DNA of 64,000 bases from an uncultured Faecalibacterium sp. (GTDB taxonomy: Bacteria > Bacillota > Clostridia > Oscillospirales > Ruminococcaceae), in the NCBI GenBank assembly GCA_934513205.1, contig CAKSWU010000004.1, positions 89,764-153,763 of the forward strand, read 5' to 3'. Below, one piece after another: positions 1 to 7,003 of the stretch (positions are counted from its first letter, which is position 1; the number at the start of each line of letters is the position of its first letter). The translations under genes were made by a program, and so were the position numbers. A model generated the notes under the pieces. That model did not search any database. It was not told the origin of the DNA and saw only the letters and a program-made list of their open reading frames with translations.

Positions 1-1
1 C

Positions 2-61
2 GATGAGGAGCCGCGCACCAAGGATGTGGCGCGTGAAATGTACGAGATCATTTCGGAATAA
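2..61 (+). CDS. C-terminal fragment of S4-domain RNA-binding protein (YabO/RqcP-like), cut by window start
   Basis: Only the last 19 codons and the TAA stop are visible. The tail contains RTKDVAREMYEII, which resembles the end of small clostridial S4-domain proteins of the YabO/RqcP family. These bind 50S subunits stalled with peptidyl-tRNA and act in ribosome-associated quality control. The call rests mainly on context: in many Firmicutes this gene lies immediately before yabP-yabQ-divIC-yabR, as here. The start and the S4 domain itself lie outside the window. Confidence 0.5.
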   Translation, partial: DEEPRTKDVAREMYEIISE

Positions 62-121
62 GGCATCAACGCGCTGCGGTGCGCATAGGATGCAGCAAGA
101 CCATCCAAAGGAGCTGCATCC

Positions 122-406
122 ATGCCGGAAAAGAACATCAGTGACCCGCCTGCCGCCGTGCACGATCTGATCTTGGAAAGCCGCGCCCGCCTGACCGTCA
201 CCGGGGTGCGGAAGGTGCTGCATTGCAACGCAGAAAGCGCCGCGCTGGAAACGGGCCGGGGCACGCTGCACCTTGCCGGAGCGCAATTGAACATGACCGA
301 GCTGGATCTGGAGACCGGACAGGCAAAGTTCACCGGACGCATTGATGGGCTGGAATACAGCGCCAGCGCCCCGGCGCAGGGCTTCTGGCGCAAGCTGCTG
401 CGATGA
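122..406 (+). CDS. yabP: YabP-family sporulation protein
   Basis: This 94-residue protein fits the length of YabP. A hydrophilic N-terminus precedes a beta-rich core (residues about 20-80: RARLTVTGVRKVLHCNAES, then TGRGTLHLAGAQLNMTELDLETG), which is the usual YabP/YqfC pattern. In Bacillus, YabP is made in the mother cell under SigE and is needed for spore development. AAGGAG at 109-114 precedes the ATG at 122. Its stop overlaps the start of yabQ (ATGA at 403-406), so the two are translationally coupled. Its presence suggests a sporulating ancestor; whether this organism sporulates cannot be told from the window. Confidence 0.8.
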   Translation: MPEKNISDPPAAVHDLILESRARLTVTGVRKVLHCNAESAALETGRGTLHLAGAQLNMTELDLETGQAKFTGRIDGLEYSASAPAQGFWRKLLR

Positions 407-831
407 TCCGGGTGCTGCTGCTTCCGGCGCTTGGGCAGGAGCTGGCAGCCTGTGCCGTTCTGGGTGCCTGCACCGGTGTGGTGCGGGCGTTTTTTCCGGT
501 GCGGGGGCGCAGAGCTTTTGTGCCGGACCTGCTGTGGGTTGGGACGATGCTGACCCTGCTCCAAAGCTATGCGGCAGGGCAGAGCAGCGCGGGGGTGCTG
601 CGCTGGTATATGGCAGCGTCGGCCTTTGTGACTGCAGGGGCGGTGTCCTTTGTGCTGGGCGCGCCCCTGCGCGCAGCCGGAGCCGCGCTGCTGGCACCGG
701 CCCGCCGCAGACTCAAAAACTGCTGCAGACGCCGCAAATCACGCCGGAACGCAAAAAGGACCGCAGAAAAACGCAAAAAGAACTTGCCAAACAGGCAGCG
801 GATGTTGTATAATTCAAACGTATCAAAGTAA
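403..831 (+). CDS. yabQ: YabQ-like sporulation membrane protein
   Basis: A 142-residue membrane protein encoded directly after yabP with a 4-base overlap. Hydrophobic segments lie at about residues 2-30, 40-58 and 66-95, followed by a strongly basic tail rich in Arg and Lys (about residues 100-142). YabQ of Bacillus is a small multi-pass protein needed for spore cortex formation. Sequence conservation in this family is low, so assignment depends on size, topology and the fixed gene order yabP-yabQ-divIC. The basic tail is longer and more charged than I would expect. The stop lies 31 bases before the chosen divIC start. Confidence 0.7.
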   Translation: MIRVLLLPALGQELAACAVLGACTGVVRAFFPVRGRRAFVPDLLWVGTMLTLLQSYAAGQSSAGVLRWYMAASAFVTAGAVSFVLGAPLRAAGAALLAPARRRLKNCCRRRKSRRNAKRTAEKRKKNLPNRQRMLYNSNVSK

Positions 832-862
832 GAGTCAGAACGCAATGGGGGCAGAGGATACG

Positions 863-1168
863 ATGGCAACGCAGGGCCGCAGAAAACGCAAAAAGAACGT
901 GGTCTGGACAACACTGATGCGATTGTTTTTTCTATTGCTGCTGTTGAGTATGCTGGCTGCGTATATCTCCAATCAGGTCACCATCAGCTCCAAGCGTGCG
1001 GAGCTGGATACGCTGAACGAGCAGATCGCTCAGCAAAAGACCGAGAATGAGGAAATGCAGCGCATCCTCAGCGGCGATGCAGACCAGATCACCGAGTGGG
1101 TCGCGCGGGATTCTTACAATTATGCCGCACCCAATGAGCGCATCTTTGTGGATGTGACCGGAAACTGA
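863..1168 (+). CDS. divIC: DivIC/FtsB-like septum formation initiator
   Basis: A 101-residue bitopic protein. A basic cytoplasmic N-terminus (GRRKRKKN) is followed by one membrane helix (about residues 15-37) and a coiled coil (about 42-72, KRAELDTLNEQIAQQKTEN), then a short extracytoplasmic tail. This is the architecture of DivIC/FtsB, which joins FtsL and DivIB in the divisome. The ATG at 863 is preferred because AGAGGA (853-858) lies just upstream; an in-frame ATG at 845 would add six residues but has no clear ribosome site. Position after yabQ matches the Firmicutes order. Confidence 0.85.
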   Translation: MATQGRRKRKKNVVWTTLMRLFFLLLLLSMLAAYISNQVTISSKRAELDTLNEQIAQQKTENEEMQRILSGDADQITEWVARDSYNYAAPNERIFVDVTGN

Positions 1169-1206
1169 GCGGCAGGCATTATTTGTAGAACAAGGAGTAT
1201 TGAGTT

Positions 1207-1758
1207 TTGGCAATTGAGGTAGGGAACGTATTTGAGGGCCGTGTCACCGGCGTGAAGCCCTTTGGCGCATTTGTTGCGCTGCCGGAGGGCCGCACGGGCA
1301 TGGTCCACATTTCCGAAGTGTCCAATCAGTTCGTGCAGGACATTGCAACGGTCCTGCACGATGGCGATACCGTGAAGGTGCAGGTCATCAGCATCGCACC
1401 GGACGGCAAGATCGCCCTGTCCATGAAGCGCCTGCTTCCCCCGTCTCCGCGTCCCGCGCGGGAAGGCCGCGGCCCCGCAGGCGGTTCCCGCCCGGGTGCA
1501 CCTCGGGATGGCGGGCACTTTGGCAATGACCGCGGTGCAGGCCGTCCCCCTCGGGAAGGCGGACGCGGCCCGGCCCGGGATGCTGCACCCCGGGTGTGGC
1601 AGCCCAAGGCTCCGGTCCGCTCGGATAACATGGGCTTTGAGGATATGATGAGCCGCTTCAAAAGCCAGAGCGAGGAGAAGATGGCAGACCTTGACCATGA
1701 GACCAACAACCGCCGCGGAGGCGGTTATGCGCCCCGTGGCCGCGGCGGACGCCGCTGA
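1207..1758 (+). CDS. S1-domain RNA-binding protein (YabR-like) with RG-rich tail
   Basis: A 183-residue protein starting at TTG (1207), nine bases after AAGGAG (1192-1197). Residues 1-75 form an S1 RNA-binding domain (EVGNVFEGRVTGVKPFGAFV, then GMVHISEVS, then VKVQVISI and IALSMKR). From about residue 78 the protein becomes Arg/Gly/Pro-rich, with several RG/GRG repeats, followed by the short conserved element FEDMMSRFKSQSEEKM (about 144-159) and a final GGG/RGRGGRR run. YabR-like general stress proteins are usually about 130 residues, so the low-complexity linker is an expansion. It ends the yab/divIC cluster. RNA binding is well supported; the target is unknown. Confidence 0.85.
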   Translation: MAIEVGNVFEGRVTGVKPFGAFVALPEGRTGMVHISEVSNQFVQDIATVLHDGDTVKVQVISIAPDGKIALSMKRLLPPSPRPAREGRGPAGGSRPGAPRDGGHFGNDRGAGRPPREGGRGPARDAAPRVWQPKAPVRSDNMGFEDMMSRFKSQSEEKMADLDHETNNRRGGGYAPRGRGGRR

Positions 1759-1807
1759 AGCGCACCGGAAGGTGTGTTTTGGGGGCTGTCCCCATCAGAA
1801 TGTGCAG

Positions 1808-1843
1808 AACAGATCTGTCTTTGAACGGACAGGTCTGTTTTTT
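1808..1843 (+). terminator. Intrinsic terminator after the yab/divIC cluster
   Basis: A 12-bp stem (1808-1819 with 1828-1839, one G-U pair) is followed by a run of T residues. It separates the S1-domain gene from the methyltransferase gene. Confidence 0.8.
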
Positions 1844-1864
1844 CGGTAACAGAAAGGAACCATA

Positions 1865-3070
1865 ATGCCCGCAAAATTTGAACTGATCGCGCCCTGCTTT
1901 TTTGGGTGCGAATCCACCGCAAAATTTGAGCTGACCCGCATCGGCGCCGAGAACATCCGGGTGGACGATGGCCGGCTGAGCTTTTCCGGCGGTGCCGAGA
2001 TGATCGCAGCCGCCAACCTGAACCTGCGCACCGTGGAACGTGTCATGCTGCTGCTGGCCCGCTACAAGGCCACCACCTTCGATGACCTGTTCGACGGCGT
2101 GTATGCGATCCCGTGGGAGGAGCTGCTGCCCGCCGATGCAGCGTTCCCGGTCACAGGCTCCTCGCTGAACAGCCAGCTGTCCAGTGTGCCTGCCTGCCAG
2201 AGCATCATCAAAAAGGCTGTGGTCAAGCGCCTGATGGCAAAGCACCATGTTTCGGTACTGCAGGAGACGGGCACAGAGTACAAGATCCGCTTTATGCTGC
2301 GCAAGGACCAGTGTGAGATCATGCTGGATACCACCGGCGAGGGTCTGCACAAGCGCGGTTACCGCCGCAGCGCTATGGAAGCACCCATCCGCGAAACTCT
2401 GGCAGCCACCATTGCAGACCTCGGACGTGTGCGCCGGGACAGTCTGGTGGAGGATCCCTTCTGCGGCAGCGGTACGCTGCTGATCGAAGCAGCCCAGAAG
2501 GCGATGAACATCGCCCCCGGTCTGAAGCGCCGGTTTGCAGCAGAACGTTATAGTTTTGTGCCTGCGGCCCTGTGGGCAGAGCAGCGCCAGAAAGCACTGG
2601 CGGATTCTAAGCTGGATGTGGGTTTCGAGGCGTTCGGTTACGACATCGACCCGGCAGCCGTGGCGCTTGCCAATGCCAATGCAAAGCTGGCAGGCGTGGA
2701 AAAGCGCTGCCACTTTGAGGTGGCGGATGTGGCCGATTTTGCCGCAAAGCAGGAGGCCATCGTGCTGACGAATCCCCCCTACGGCGAGCGTATGAGCACC
2801 ATTGAGGGCGCTGCAAAGCTGGCCCGGACGCTGGGCCGCCAGATGGAAGCCCACCCCTGTGCAGGCGTCTATGCCATCACAGCCGACATGGACTTTGAGG
2901 CGCACTACGGCAAGCGCGCCAACAAGCGCCGCAAGATGTACAATGGCATGATCCCCTGCCAGCTGTATATGTACTACGCCGCACCGGGTGCCGGACACAC
3001 GGCAAAGCCCATGCCCAAGACCGGTTTTGACGGCAAGCGCACCAGCCCGAACCGCTTTGAAAAGAAATAA
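1865..3070 (+). CDS. THUMP-domain class I SAM-dependent RNA methyltransferase (YpsC/RlmL-N-like)
   Basis: A 401-residue protein. An N-terminal region with the THUMP fold (about residues 1-165) precedes a Rossmann methyltransferase domain. Visible motifs are DPFCGSGTLLIEA (motif I, about residues 198-210), EAFGYDIDPAAVALA (acidic loop for SAM) and the catalytic NPPYGER (about 304-310). This is the architecture of the YpsC/RlmL N-terminal family of N2-guanine rRNA methyltransferases, often misannotated as N6-adenine DNA methylases. AAAGGA at 1854-1859 supports the ATG at 1865. Terminators stand on both sides, so it is probably monocistronic. Exact target base is not known from sequence. Confidence 0.85.
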   Translation: MPAKFELIAPCFFGCESTAKFELTRIGAENIRVDDGRLSFSGGAEMIAAANLNLRTVERVMLLLARYKATTFDDLFDGVYAIPWEELLPADAAFPVTGSSLNSQLSSVPACQSIIKKAVVKRLMAKHHVSVLQETGTEYKIRFMLRKDQCEIMLDTTGEGLHKRGYRRSAMEAPIRETLAATIADLGRVRRDSLVEDPFCGSGTLLIEAAQKAMNIAPGLKRRFAAERYSFVPAALWAEQRQKALADSKLDVGFEAFGYDIDPAAVALANANAKLAGVEKRCHFEVADVADFAAKQEAIVLTNPPYGERMSTIEGAAKLARTLGRQMEAHPCAGVYAITADMDFEAHYGKRANKRRKMYNGMIPCQLYMYYAAPGAGHTAKPMPKTGFDGKRTSPNRFEKK

Positions 3071-3087
3071 AGACCCCAACAGACCCT

Positions 3088-3117
3088 GCCGCACCGGAGT
3101 TTCCGGTGCGGCTTTTT
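3088..3117 (+). terminator. Intrinsic terminator of the methyltransferase gene
   Basis: A perfect 11-bp GC-rich stem (3088-3098/3102-3112) with a 3-base loop is followed by five T residues. Confidence 0.9.
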
Positions 3118-3267
3118 GCGTGTTTGTGAAAAATACCGGGAAAAGTCAGAACCAACGACTTTCTGTTTCTTCCGGAAAATGGACGCCGGGACAGGAAGTT
3201 TCCGAAAGATGATCCAAAAGATAATGGCAAAGATGAGACAAATTCATTCACTTTTTGCAAAGGATGG

Positions 3268-3296
3268 TTGCACCGCCGGGAAAAATGCATTATACT
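3268..3296 (+). promoter_or_regulatory. SigA-type promoter of the DUF5685-like gene
   Basis: TTGCAC (3268-3273) and TATACT (3291-3296) are separated by exactly 17 bases. The position excludes an in-frame upstream ATG as the translation start and supports the ATG at 3343. Confidence 0.75.
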
Positions 3297-3342
3297 AGCC
3301 TTATTACAGTCCGGCAGTTCGCCGCAGAAAGGAATCGTGGAG

Positions 3343-4212
3343 ATGGAAGGAAGAATGCGGCCCTATCTGCCGGAGCTGACCATCCGGGATTACAACATCT
3401 ATATGCAGTATCTGCGGGGAGTCCGGCGGCAGCTGTACGAGGACTATGGCTTCTACGCCTGCCATCTGCTGCGGACCAACGGAGTGCTGTTTGCAGTGCT
3501 CTCGGACAGTCTGGCGGGGCGCTCCGCCACCTGTCGGTGCAAGCGGGTGCCCGGTACGCTGGCGTGGCGCAGACTGATGTGCCAGACGCAGGGCATCCGT
3601 CTGGCGGCACAGGTGGAGGTGCTGCTGGGCTGGCATAGCCTGCAGGACCGGAAATACTGTGAGCTGCGGCCGCTGGACCGGGTCCGCCGCGCGGTGGACA
3701 GCGTGATGCTACGCAAGGCCTATGAACGCGCTGTGCGGGAAAATCCGGCGATTGAACGCTTGTTCCAGCAGGAACGGGAGCAGGCTGTGGTGCAGATGAA
3801 CCTCAGCGCCCGGAACTATACGCTGGCGGCAGAGCCTATGAGCAATATCTATGGAGCACTGTATTCCACCCTTGCTACCGACGATTCCAGCCAGCGCAGG
3901 AGCATGCGCTGCATCGGAAGCTACATTGGGCGCATCTTCTATCTGCTGGACAAAGCAGAACGGTTCGAGAAGGACAAGCGCAGCGGGCAGTACAATGTGT
4001 TCGTGGTCAACGAGCTGAAGGGGCAGGCGGCAGCGATGGAAAATGCCCGCCGTCAGGCGCTGGCGGCAGCGAACGATCTGATGCGGGTGTACAGCATGCT
4101 GGACATCAAGCTCAACCGCAGCCTGCTGGACAATATCATGCTTTTGGGCCTGCATCACGCGGTGGAGCCGCTGGAAGCCGGCACCGAGCAGGAAAATTGG
4201 GAGATCCCATGA
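3343..4212 (+). CDS. DUF5685-like protein of unknown function
   Basis: A 289-residue soluble protein. Its opening (MRPYLPELTIRDYNIYMQYLRGVRRQL) follows the pattern of the DUF5685 family, in which small proteins begin with a similar phrase around a CxxC pair. Here that pair is replaced (RGVRR), and other Cys residues lie elsewhere (ATCRCKR). The rest is largely helical (LDRVRRAVDSVMLRKAYERAV; LLDKAERFEKDKRSGQYN). The function of the family is not known to me. The start is set by AAAGGA at 3328-3333 and by the promoter lying inside the longer reading frame. Its stop overlaps the ATG of the membrane-protein gene, so the two probably act together. Confidence 0.6.
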   Translation: MEGRMRPYLPELTIRDYNIYMQYLRGVRRQLYEDYGFYACHLLRTNGVLFAVLSDSLAGRSATCRCKRVPGTLAWRRLMCQTQGIRLAAQVEVLLGWHSLQDRKYCELRPLDRVRRAVDSVMLRKAYERAVRENPAIERLFQQEREQAVVQMNLSARNYTLAAEPMSNIYGALYSTLATDDSSQRRSMRCIGSYIGRIFYLLDKAERFEKDKRSGQYNVFVVNELKGQAAAMENARRQALAAANDLMRVYSMLDIKLNRSLLDNIMLLGLHHAVEPLEAGTEQENWEIP

Positions 4213-4766
4213 AGCATAAGCAACAAAAAAGCTGGGTCATGGCCTACTGCGGCATCGTATCGGCGCTGTGCGTCGCATTGATGCTGCTGGGGGCGGTGAT
4301 CCCCATCGCCATGTTCATCGCGCCTGCGGTGGCAGGTTTTCTGATCGCCACAGTCTGCGTGGAGTGCGGCCGCCAGATGGCGCTGACGGCCTATACGGCG
4401 GTCAGCCTGCTGGCCCTGCTGTTTGTGCCGGACAAGGAAGTGGCGCTGATCTTTGCAGCGCTGCTGGGGTATTATCCGCTTGCAAAGCCGCACTTCGACC
4501 GCATCCGTCCCGCGCTGCTGCGGGGGACGTGCAAACTGCTGCTGTGCAACGGTGCAGTGCTGGCGATGTACGGGCTGGTCTTTCTGCTGGTGCCTGCAGG
4601 CAGCATCTCGCAGGAGCTGCGCGCCACGGCACTGGCGGTCTCGCTGGCAACCTTGGCGATGGGCAATGCTGCGTTTCTGCTGTACGACCGGGCGCTGCAC
4701 AATCTTCTGATGCTGTACCGGATGGTATGGCAGCCGAAACTCCATAAAACTTTGGGCTGGCGTTAA
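4209..4766 (+). CDS. Small multi-pass membrane protein, function unknown
   Basis: A 185-residue protein with about five or six hydrophobic helices (roughly residues 10-30, 33-52, 56-72, 75-95, 110-132 and 137-160) and a basic C-terminal tail (KLHKTLGWR). The size and spacing recall ECF-transporter S components or similar small integral proteins, but no diagnostic motif was seen, so no substrate is proposed. GGGAG just before the ATG at 4209 and the 4-base overlap with the preceding gene indicate translational coupling. A short hairpin (4755-4772) across the stop may end the transcript. Confidence 0.5.
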   Translation: MKHKQQKSWVMAYCGIVSALCVALMLLGAVIPIAMFIAPAVAGFLIATVCVECGRQMALTAYTAVSLLALLFVPDKEVALIFAALLGYYPLAKPHFDRIRPALLRGTCKLLLCNGAVLAMYGLVFLLVPAGSISQELRATALAVSLATLAMGNAAFLLYDRALHNLLMLYRMVWQPKLHKTLGWR

Positions 4767-4777
4767 GCCAGCCTTTG

Positions 4778-4786
4778 TGCTATAAT
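4778..4786 (+). promoter_or_regulatory. Extended -10 promoter of glmS
   Basis: TGC followed by TATAAT (4781-4786) forms an extended -10 element; no good -35 is seen. It lies about 42 bases before the predicted ribozyme cleavage site, as expected for a leader transcript. Confidence 0.6.
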
Positions 4787-4814
4787 AAGCCCCTGAAAGG
4801 TGGAATGTGGAACA

Positions 4815-4980
4815 ACAGTTGATGCAAAGCGCCGGGCCACGCAGGTGACAGCTGCGAGGGTGACGAGGAGAGAGATCATCGAAAGATTCGGCGGATGTTT
4901 CTCCGGCTGAGGGCTAGACCAGCCGCAGAGAAGGGCAAAAAACGGCAGTGATACCGCAACAGATCCCTTCAAAGAAAGCC
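4815..4980 (+). ncRNA. glmS ribozyme (glucosamine-6-phosphate-activated self-cleaving riboswitch)
   Basis: The leader of glmS contains the conserved glmS ribozyme core: AGCGCC at 4828-4833, GACGAGGAGAGAG followed by ATCATCGAAAGATTCGGCGG, and the CCGGCTGAGG element. The P4-type stem pairs AAGGG (4931-4935) with CCCTT (4965-4969). By analogy with characterised examples, cleavage should fall between A4828 and G4829. Glucosamine-6-phosphate acts as a cofactor for cleavage, and the shortened mRNA is degraded, so the enzyme product lowers glmS expression. The 3' boundary is approximate. Confidence 0.95.
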
Positions 4981-5065
4981 ATACAAGAACATAAACTGAA
5001 ATGGAAGCTGACCGTGTTCTGCTGCGCATTTTCGGCGCGGCACGGTCGGTCTGGAGGTGTTTTGT

Positions 5066-6886
5066 ATGTGTGGCATCGTTGGTTATGTGGGCAGGCGCAG
5101 CGCACAGGATGTGCTGCTGGATGGTCTGGAAAAACTGGAATATCGCGGATACGATTCCGCCGGCGTGGCGCTTGCGCTGGACGGCGGCATCCGCGTGGTC
5201 AAAACAAAGGGTCGGCTGTCTGCCCTGCGGGAGAAGCTGCAGGCGCAGCAGTTGGCGCAAAGCCGGTGCGGCATCGGTCACACCCGGTGGGCGACCCATG
5301 GGGAGCCCAGCGATGTGAACAGCCACCCGCATTCCACCCCCCGGGTCAGCATTGTTCACAACGGCATCATTGAAAATTACGGCCTGCTCAAGGAACGGCT
5401 GATGGCAAAAGGCTACCAGTTCCAGAGCGAGACGGACACGGAAGTATTGGTGAAGCTGATCGACAGCTGCTACACCGGGGACCCCCTGCTGGCCTTGTAC
5501 AAGGCACTGAGCAAGGTGCGGGGCAGCTATGCACTGGCAGTGCTGTTCCGGGATCTTCCGGATACGATCTTCGCGGTCAAGCGGGAAAGCCCGCTGATCG
5601 TGGGCTGCGGCGAGGGCGAGAATTTTGTAGCATCGGACATTCCGGCGCTGCTGAAGTATACCCGCCGCTACTGCGTGCTGGAAGAAGGGGATCTGGCAGT
5701 GTGCACCGCCGACAGGATCCAGTTCTATAACGAGTTCGGCGAGCCGGTGGAACGCCCGGTGCTGACGGCAGACTGGGACATGGAAGCCGCCGAAAAAGGC
5801 GGATATCCTCACTTTATGCTCAAGGAGATCCACGAGCAGCCTGCCGCCATTACCGCAACAGTCAGCCCCCGGGTGGAGGATGGCATGCCGGTGCTGCGTA
5901 TCCCGGAGCTGACCGATGAAAGGCTGCGCAGCATCGGGACCGTGCATCTGGTGGGCTGCGGCACGGCGATGCACGCCGGAATGGTGGGCAAGGCAGCCAT
6001 TGAAACGCTGGCCCGGGTGCCTGCCGAGGTGGACATTGCCAGCGAGTTCCGCTACCGGGATCCGATCCTGCGGGACAACGATCTGGTGGTCATCATCAGC
6101 CAGTCCGGCGAGACCAGCGATACGCTGGCGGCCCTCAAGCTGGCAAAAAGCCGGGGCGTGCCGGTGCTGGCCATCGTGAATGTGGTGGGCAGCTCCATTG
6201 CCAGGGCAGCGGACTACGTCATGTACACCTACGCGGGGCCGGAGATCGCTGTGGCATCCACCAAAGCCTATATGGTGCAGATGTGTGTGCTGTACCTCTT
6301 TGCGCTGCGGCTGGCGTATGCCCGGGGAGAACGCACCGAAGCCGAGACCCGCCGGGACACGGCAGAGCTGCTGCGCATCCCGGTGCTCGTCAAGGACCGG
6401 TTGGCAGACTGCGAGCAGATCAAATATCTTGCCAGTCGTTATGTGAACACCCAGAGCTGCTTTTTCATCGGGCGCGGGTTTGACTATGCACTTTCGCTGG
6501 AGGGCAGTCTGAAGCTGAAGGAGATCAGCTACGTCCACTCGGACGCCTATGCTGCCGGAGAGCTGAAACACGGAACGATCAGTCTGATCACCGATGGTGT
6601 GCCGGTGATCGCGCTGGCGACCCAGAAAAATGTCTACGAAAAGACCCTGTCCAACGCCAAGGAGACCCGGAGCCGCGGTGCCCGGGTGCTGCTGTTCACC
6701 ACAAAGGACGCCGTGGTGCCGGATGGCATTGCAGATGCGGTGATCCGGCTGGAGGAATGCAGCGGGATCTTCATGCCGCTGCAGCTTATTGTGCCGCTGC
6801 AACTGTTTGCCTATTATATGGCGGTCCTGCGGGGCTGTGACGTGGATAAGCCCCGCAATCTGGCAAAGAGCGTTACGGTGGAATAA
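5066..6886 (+). CDS. glmS: Glutamine--fructose-6-phosphate aminotransferase (isomerizing)
   Basis: A 606-residue enzyme making glucosamine-6-phosphate from fructose-6-phosphate and glutamine, the first step toward UDP-GlcNAc and peptidoglycan. The start at 5066 gives Met-Cys-Gly-Ile-Val, placing the essential N-terminal nucleophile Cys2 correctly; a Met three codons earlier is rejected for this reason. Class II glutamine amidotransferase residues 1-220 include CGIGHTRWATHGEPS and the NGIIENY motif. Two SIS sugar-phosphate domains follow (GCGTAMHAG, then SQSGETSDT; second domain FIGRGFDYALSLEGSLKLKE). The usual C-terminal DKPRNLAKSVTVE is intact. GGAGG lies upstream, and expression is controlled by the glmS ribozyme in the leader. 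Confidence 0.98.
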   Translation: MCGIVGYVGRRSAQDVLLDGLEKLEYRGYDSAGVALALDGGIRVVKTKGRLSALREKLQAQQLAQSRCGIGHTRWATHGEPSDVNSHPHSTPRVSIVHNGIIENYGLLKERLMAKGYQFQSETDTEVLVKLIDSCYTGDPLLALYKALSKVRGSYALAVLFRDLPDTIFAVKRESPLIVGCGEGENFVASDIPALLKYTRRYCVLEEGDLAVCTADRIQFYNEFGEPVERPVLTADWDMEAAEKGGYPHFMLKEIHEQPAAITATVSPRVEDGMPVLRIPELTDERLRSIGTVHLVGCGTAMHAGMVGKAAIETLARVPAEVDIASEFRYRDPILRDNDLVVIISQSGETSDTLAALKLAKSRGVPVLAIVNVVGSSIARAADYVMYTYAGPEIAVASTKAYMVQMCVLYLFALRLAYARGERTEAETRRDTAELLRIPVLVKDRLADCEQIKYLASRYVNTQSCFFIGRGFDYALSLEGSLKLKEISYVHSDAYAAGELKHGTISLITDGVPVIALATQKNVYEKTLSNAKETRSRGARVLLFTTKDAVVPDGIADAVIRLEECSGIFMPLQLIVPLQLFAYYMAVLRGCDVDKPRNLAKSVTVE

Positions 6887-6935
6887 ACGCCTTACAGGGC
6901 CGCGAGAGCGGCGATGACAGGACTTGTAAAAGGAC

Positions 6936-6978
6936 AAAAAAGGGAACTCCCATCCGAGTAGATGGGAGTTCCCTTTTT
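6936..6978. terminator. Bidirectional terminator between glmS and the BIG2 gene
   Basis: An 18-bp perfect inverted repeat (6937-6954/6961-6978) with A-rich and T-rich flanks can stop transcription of glmS on plus and of the converging export locus on minus. Confidence 0.9.
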
Positions 6979-7003
6979 GATGCAAGAAACAGGGGAGAGA
7001 GGC

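Noticed and set aside
650..862. Upstream extension of divIC from 650
   Set aside because: It runs through yabQ in another frame, with no ribosome site; the proper start has one at 853-858.
3268..3342. Upstream start of the DUF5685-like gene at 3268
   Set aside because: The promoter boxes lie inside this stretch, so it cannot be in the transcript.
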